Source of the DNA: Nocardioidaceae bacterium
GTDB taxonomy: Bacteria > Actinomycetota > Actinomycetes > Propionibacteriales > Nocardioidaceae
NCBI GenBank assembly: GCA_013696065.1
Contig: JACCZJ010000034.1
Coordinates: 1-10,924 of the forward strand
Length of the DNA: 10,924 nt
Reading direction: 5' to 3'
Positions 7,480 to 10,924 of this stretch are shown here, in pieces (the stretch's first letter is position 1; the number at the start of each line of letters is the position of its first letter). A model generated the notes under the pieces. That model did not search any database. It was not told where the DNA came from and saw only the letters and a program-made list of their open reading frames with translations. The position numbers and the translations under genes are program-made.

Positions 7480-8163
7480 TCACCGCCAGGCGACCCGAAC
7501 GGGAACCTCTCTCGTCTGGCTGCTTCCCTTCCGCGCAAAAGCTGCCGTCCAGAGCTTTCCTTCGGTGTTTAACTCGTACACGACGTCGTCCGTCTCGTCT
7601 TCACCACACACGAATGCGGGCGGGTGCCCCGTTGGGCCTGGATTGGCGCCCCAGGCGCCGCCCGAAATTGCGAGCCACCTAGACTTGTTGATGAGTTCGA
7701 TCGCCCACGGGCGAGACCTCTTTAGGTTCGGGGCATCGGCTCTTACCCTAGGTGGGGATGGCAAAGTGAGAACGATGACCTCCTTCGACCACGGACCATC
7801 CCAGGGACACACGACTTTGCCCCCCGAGTAGGGCCAGCGGATCGAGGACGTAGATCTCTCCAAAGCAACGTAGTGCTTGTGGGTTGCTTGGATTGCTCCC
7901 CGAGGAAGTCGAGCAGTTGCCACTCTCGCTCGAACGCACCCGAAGTTCGTCATTCAATTCCCCAGAGATTGTGGGGCGCCAGATCCGCACTTCCGTCTGC
8001 TTAACCTCTGATTTCTTAACCTCTTTTGGGGGCTCGTTTCCAAATATCATTTGGGCCGCCAGCGGTCCTACTACTGCGCGCTGATGGCAGCTGCGGCTAT
8101 CGTGGCGATAACCCACTTGGCGCCCTTGCTGAGGTTCCCCAAGCCGACTCCGAGCCTCTCCAC
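7480..8163 (-). pseudogene. Membrane-anchored hypothetical protein with two frameshifts
   Basis: Three minus-strand frames join into one plausible protein of about 225 residues. GTG 8163 gives VERLGVGLGNLSKGAKW and a hydrophobic anchor (VIATIAAAAISA). After a frame change near 8085 the anchor continues as VVGPLAAQMIFG, then EPPKEVKKSEVKQTEVRIW and a Ser/Asn-rich part with NPQALRCFGEIYVLDP. After a second change at the run of six G near 7829-7834 it reads GGKVVCPWDGPWSKEVIVL and ends ...ELNTEGKLWTAAFARKG...VRVAWR at 7480. A single N-terminal anchor and an outside domain with cysteines are inferred. The second break at a homopolymer could be a sequencing error; the first is not at a homopolymer. 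I know no family for it. The 150 bp between its end and 7328 hold nothing I can support. Confidence 0.5.
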
Positions 8164-8188
8164 GACTCAAGAGAGTACTAGCGTCTGA

Positions 8189-8341
8189 ATGGAACTGAGG
8201 GTGCGCACTTGCGACCTAAAGATCCAGGTTTTCGAGCATCCGCTGCCGGTCTCGATCGAGGAACCAAGCCTCGCCACTCAGATATTGGCCCTGGATGCTC
8301 TGAGGGACGCGCCGAAGCCGCGCAGGCGGCGTAAGAGATAA
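8189..8341 (+). CDS. Possible 50-residue basic small protein
   Basis: The frame runs from ATG 8189 to TAA 8339-8341 and reads MELRVRTCDLKIQVFEHPLP, then EEPSLATQILALDALRD and a strongly basic end (KPRRRRKR). Composition and the helix-plus-basic-tail shape are protein-like, and the opposite strand has no open frame here. Against it are the weak ribosome binding site, a stop (TGA) immediately before the ATG, and the fact that the next gene converges on it with only two bases between the stops. It starts 25 bp from the divergent GTG at 8163, leaving little room for two promoters. Function unknown. Confidence 0.3.
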   Translation: MELRVRTCDLKIQVFEHPLPVSIEEPSLATQILALDALRDAPKPRRRRKR

Positions 8342-8343
8342 AG

Positions 8344-8588
8344 CTACTCACTCAGGCGCTTCAACGCCTTTGCTAGACCCTCTGACACGATCTTTCGGCT
8401 ACCCACGACAAAGGCAATCGTCCCGTCGTCGGCCTCAAGCTCGCCGAGCCAGACTCCTGTAATCGGCTCGTAGAGGGAACCCAAAAACAAGCGACTGACG
8501 TTAGGCGCAGAAGTAGTGGGACTGCATAGTTGTATTCGGTCGCTTCGGTGTTCCATTCTGCGGCGACGCTCTTTTCGATCGTGACCAT
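8344..8588 (-). pseudogene. Small hypothetical gene with one frameshift
   Basis: ATG 8588 opens MVTIEKSVAAEWNTEATEYNYAV in one frame. Near 8517-8524 the sense moves to the neighbouring frame, which continues PTTSAPNVSRLFLGSLYEPI, then TGVWLGELEADDGTIAFVV and GSRKIVSEGLAKALKRLSE to TAG at 8344-8346. Joined, this is about 80 residues of a soluble alpha/beta-like protein with an amphipathic C-terminal helix. No family is recognised. The break may be a true mutation or a base-calling error at the CCC. It would have been the first gene downstream of tRNA-Arg if the integrase element proposed below is removed. Confidence 0.45.
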
Positions 8589-8663
8589 GCTGGCTGAGCC
8601 GCTCACTCGACCTGACCCGACCGGGCGTTCCTCTGATCGCCTTCCCTTTCACCCTCCAATCTC

Positions 8664-8675
8664 GTGCCCCCGGCA
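8664..8675 (+). repeat. Candidate distal attachment site (copy of the tRNA-Arg 3' end)
   Basis: The 12 bases GTGCCCCCGGCA are identical to 10041-10052 and lie in the same orientation. In the tRNA they are the last 11 bases plus one base beyond the 3' end. They lie in a non-coding stretch 76 bases upstream of the gene at 8588, on the far side of the integrase, where a recombination product of tRNA-targeted integration should be. A 12-base match is short, so chance remains possible. Confidence 0.38.
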
Positions 8676-8824
8676 CAGCCAGTCTACTTAGATCTCAAGC
8701 GTGTAACTTACGAGCCTGTAATTCCTTCCAGCCGCTCTGAGAGGCCCGTAGAGGCGTCAGAATGGCGGGAAGGTACCCAAGTGCCAGAATGGGGGCCGAG
8801 GGGCTTAGAATCGGGAAGTTAGAG
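8676..8824. other. Non-coding stretch between the candidate attachment site and the integrase stop
   Basis: About 150 bases with no convincing gene. They contain a near-direct repeat, CAGAATGGCGGG at about 8759-8770 and CAGAATGGGGGC at about 8786-8797, 27 bases apart. Paired short repeats near an attachment site can be arm-type integrase or excisionase sites, but I have no independent support for that here. Confidence 0.25.
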
Positions 8825-9907
8825 CTACTGCGCCCCGGCCCATACCTTGTCTAAGCTCGCGGCGATTCTGTCTTGCTCCTCCTTGTACAGGTGTCCATAG
8901 GTGTCCAGCGTGACCGTAATGGAGCTGTGCCCAAGGTGGGTCTGAATCGACTTCGGGGAGTGTTTCAGGTCGATCAGGAGAGCGGCGCAGGTATGCCTCA
9001 AGTCGTGAATTCTGATTCGTGGGAGCTCGGCTCGCTCGAGGGCGGGGAACCACACTCGGGGTCGGAAGTTACTTCCTCGGAGCGGTTGGCCGTTTGAGGA
9101 AGTAAAGACAAGCTCCTCAGGCTCTCCGTTAGGTGTCATGTGTCGGGAGAGGGCTTCTACGAGGAAGCCCGGAAGGGGGGCGGAGCGAGCTTGATAAGTC
9201 TTCGTCGGGCCGAAGTAAAGCCTCCCATCCGCCTCTGACGCACTCTCTCGCACGTCGAGCCGCTTGCGGAGCAGGTCCACCCGTCCCCGCCTCAGTGCCA
9301 CGGCTTCACCCCAACGGAGCCCGCAGTAGGCAAGGGTGAGGATCAAGGCTTGATACTCGGCGGGGGTCTCGAATACGAGCCGGGAGACTTCCGCAGCCTT
9401 GAGGACGTGCATCTCCTGTCTGGCTGACCTCGGCGGCTTGATGCCGGCGGCTGGTGACTTGAGGATGTATTCATTTTCTACGGCAGCGCCAAGTATCTGG
9501 GCGAGCAGCCGATAAGCCTGTGCCGTACGGGAACGGCTCAAGCCGCCCGTGATCTTCTTGGTGATGAAGTGCTCCACGTGGCGGGGCCGGATTGAGCCGA
9601 TTGGCATAGAACCAAACTCGGGGAGTATGTGAGCCCGCAGCAGCGCCTCGTAGCCGCTCCGAGTGGTTGGCTTGAGCCGAGGGAGCTTGTAGTCCGCCCA
9701 AGCCATAGCAACCCCCCCGAATGACTCTCTGGCGTAGTCGGGATCAAGCCAGTTGCCACGGGCAAGGTCTGCCTCCATCTCGGATTTGTACCGCTGAGCG
9801 TCGCTCTTTCTCTTGAACGACTTGGCCCGGGAGCGGCCATCCTTATCGACGTAGCGAACTTGCCATTTGCCGCCATCCCCGGAGGCACGTTTCCTAATCG
9901 ACGCCAT
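8825..9907 (-). CDS. int: Tyrosine recombinase / site-specific integrase
   Basis: The product is a 360-residue integrase of the phage/ICE type, which would catalyse recombination between attP and a chromosomal attB. Residues 1-45 form the basic arm-binding domain (MASIRKRASGDGGKWQVRYV); about 60-160 the core-binding SAM-like domain; about 165-355 the catalytic domain. All active-site residues are present: R198 (GLRWGE), K236 (PTKT), H301 and R304 (HDLRHT), H327 (LGHSS) and nucleophile Y337 (DTYGHL). I chose ATG 9907 because MASIRKR...GKWQVRY is the usual start of the family; an in-frame ATG at 9943 would add 12 residues, and no Shine-Dalgarno clearly decides. The start lies 134 bases from the 3' end of tRNA-Arg, the usual neighbour of such integrases. 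The gene appears intact, unlike most of its neighbours. No excisionase is visible. Confidence 0.95.
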   Translation of the reverse strand: MASIRKRASGDGGKWQVRYVDKDGRSRAKSFKRKSDAQRYKSEMEADLARGNWLDPDYARESFGGVAMAWADYKLPRLKPTTRSGYEALLRAHILPEFGSMPIGSIRPRHVEHFITKKITGGLSRSRTAQAYRLLAQILGAAVENEYILKSPAAGIKPPRSARQEMHVLKAAEVSRLVFETPAEYQALILTLAYCGLRWGEAVALRRGRVDLLRKRLDVRESASEADGRLYFGPTKTYQARSAPLPGFLVEALSRHMTPNGEPEELVFTSSNGQPLRGSNFRPRVWFPALERAELPRIRIHDLRHTCAALLIDLKHSPKSIQTHLGHSSITVTLDTYGHLYKEEQDRIAASLDKVWAGAQ

Positions 9908-10040
9908 GCCTGAACGATACATCTCCGTCCACGCTCCGTCCATATCAGGGGCGTACCTCGGCGGACATAAACGACAAAGGTGATGCTGGTGTTACTTGCC
10001 AGATTTACGTATCTATGCAGCTAAAGCCCCTTTTAATAGG

Positions 10041-10052
10041 GTGCCCCCGGCA
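10041..10052 (+). repeat. Candidate proximal attachment site at the tRNA-Arg 3' end
   Basis: GTGCCCCCGGCA covers the 3' acceptor strand of the tRNA, the discriminator base and one base beyond, and matches 8664-8675 exactly. With the integrase beginning 134 bases away, this is the expected position of the tRNA-side junction of an integrated element. Only the 12-base identity and the geometry support it. Confidence 0.4.
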
Positions 10053-10114
10053 GGATTCGAACCTGCGACACCAGGTTTAGGAAACCTGTGCTCTATCCCC
10101 TGAGCTACGAGGGC
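10042..10114 (-). tRNA. tRNA-Arg, anticodon CCU
   Basis: The minus strand folds into a complete 73-base cloverleaf. The acceptor stem is GCCCTCG with CGGGGGC (one T-G wobble) and discriminator A. The D-arm is GCTC/GAGC and the anticodon stem CAGGT/ACCTG, with loop TTCCTAA. The variable loop is five bases, and the T-arm is GCAGG-TTCGAAT-CCTGC. The anticodon CCT decodes AGG (arginine). CCA is not encoded. Arg tRNAs of this kind are frequent integration targets of tyrosine recombinases, which agrees with the integrase on its 3' side. The 175 bases between it and the gene at 10290 show nothing I can support. Confidence 0.97.
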
Positions 10115-10289
10115 GGGGCATGCAGAAAACCCGGTAGAAAACCCCTCTGACCAGGGCATTCATACATGACAACACGCAATTCTACGTCTGGAAGACCGGC
10201 GTAGACGCCTGCCGGGGGCCGGGGCTTCGCTGTGCCTGAAATCGGGCGTGCTTGTAGGGGGCCAATTCGGGCCGGGGTGACACGCCTCG

Positions 10290-10924
10290 TTAGGCGGCCA
10301 GTGGCGCTGCTCGCTGCCGCTGTTCGAGCAGGGCCAACGAGTTGACCATAAGCGCGTAGCCGATGAGGTTCAGGTGCTGGCGGGCATGGCCCACGCTGTG
10401 GGCGCGCGACAGCCACATCGAGTCGTCGATCGCGCGGTTGATCGACTCGGCGTCGTTCCTGCGCGCGTAGAGCGCCTTGAAGTCGGGATCCGAGGGCGGG
10501 ATGACGCGCACGTTCTCGGTCCTGTTGAACCCACGGGCGGCGTCCTCATCGTTGCCGTGAAGCCTGACGGTCACCACTCTCCCGCCCAAGCTCTCCGGAA
10601 GGAGGTAATCGTTGTACCAGCGGAACAGACCTGACTTGTCTTGAGTGCGATGGGTGCGGACGCGAGACAACTCCGTGAAGGAGGGTTCGCCGGTGTCGGA
10701 CAGCTCGACGATGCCGATGGCGCCGCCGCGGGCGAACAGCGACAGCACCTTCTCGATCCCCTCCCCATTCTTCACCCACTTGTCCTCGACGTGGGTGCTC
10801 TTCTCGACGCGTCGGCCCTCCGCTCGGCGCGGCTTGTTGACGCCCTTCTTCTTGAGGGTAACCTTGTTGACGGGGAGCAGGCCGAGCTTGCGAAGGAGCG
10901 TCTGGTGGTGGATCCCTCTGAGAG
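10290..10924 (-). CDS. DDE transposase-like protein, C-terminal part (runs off the window)
   Basis: The minus-strand frame is open from the window edge (about 10922) to TAA at 10290-10292, giving 210 residues without a start. A basic part (LKKKGVNKPRRAEGRRVEKS) is followed by a beta-rich core. The segment ALYARRNDAESINRAIDD carries Y-x2-R-x3-E, the C-terminal signature of IS4-type DDE transposases, in which the E is the third catalytic acid; the lysine expected seven residues later is Asp here. It continues WLSRAHSVGHARQHLNL, then helices to the end. The first two catalytic Asp cannot be assigned from this part. An IS-type transposase is the best explanation; a domesticated or unrelated nuclease is possible. 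The frame extends well beyond the internal GTG at 10775, so a start there would truncate the gene. No terminal inverted repeat was identified downstream. Confidence 0.6.
   Translation of the reverse strand, partial: LRGIHHQTLLRKLGLLPVNKVTLKKKGVNKPRRAEGRRVEKSTHVEDKWVKNGEGIEKVLSLFARGGAIGIVELSDTGEPSFTELSRVRTHRTQDKSGLFRWYNDYLLPESLGGRVVTVRLHGNDEDAARGFNRTENVRVIPPSDPDFKALYARRNDAESINRAIDDSMWLSRAHSVGHARQHLNLIGYALMVNSLALLEQRQRAAPLAA

Noticed and set aside
7301..7831. A 176-codon plus-strand frame
   Set aside because: Its product reads like noise and it is antisense to the minus-strand pieces at 7100-7328 and 7480-8163, which have coherent membrane and soluble segments.

Overview
The window is GC-rich and looks like an accessory, heavily rearranged stretch of a bacterial chromosome, most likely from an actinobacterium-like organism. 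The support is an MMPL/RND-type lipid transporter, a zinc-ribbon/cyclase/AAA/TPR signalling protein and a GRPR-YC-type zinc-finger small protein; the phylum call is an inference from gene content and codon use, not a proof. Only four features are clearly intact and well identified: the 1116-residue cyclase protein (1811-5161, +), a tyrosine integrase (8825-9907, -), tRNA-Arg(CCU) (10042-10114, -) and, as far as it lies in the window, a transposase-like gene (10290-10924, -).

Left part (1-1630). A run of small plus-strand genes with overlapping stops and starts (137-373, 370-600, possibly 572-781, and a gene start at 768 behind a strong Shine-Dalgarno) is cut off near position 800. It abuts a decayed amino-acid permease pseudogene (805-1630, -) that carries at least five frame changes and has no N-terminus.

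Centre (1631-7020). The large cyclase/ATPase gene faces a convergent MMPL transporter gene across 39 bp. The MMPL gene is broken: one frameshift near 6335, and a missing N-terminus where the gene meets a short repeat at about 7018.

That repeat (7018-7099) is an 82-bp relative of a sequence at 106-189 in the left-hand small-gene cluster (68 of 82 aligned positions identical in my hand alignment). In both places it holds the last codons of one gene (EAYGG...), a Shine-Dalgarno, and the overlapping ATG of the next (M-V/T-ERIS...PVKGSGA). At 7018-7099 it is wedged between two truncated, unrelated genes: the MMPL transporter and a small membrane/coiled-coil protein. This marks a recombination (or assembly) junction.

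Right part (7100-10924). It holds three small broken or doubtful genes, then the integrase beside the 3' end of tRNA-Arg(CCU), then a transposase-like gene that runs off the window. The last 11 bases of the tRNA plus one flanking base recur exactly at 8664-8675, on the far side of the integrase. This suggests an integrase-only element of about 1.38 kb, or the remnant of a larger one. I found no CRISPR array, rRNA or defence operon. The items most worth a second look are the gene-junction repeat and the minimal integrase element.
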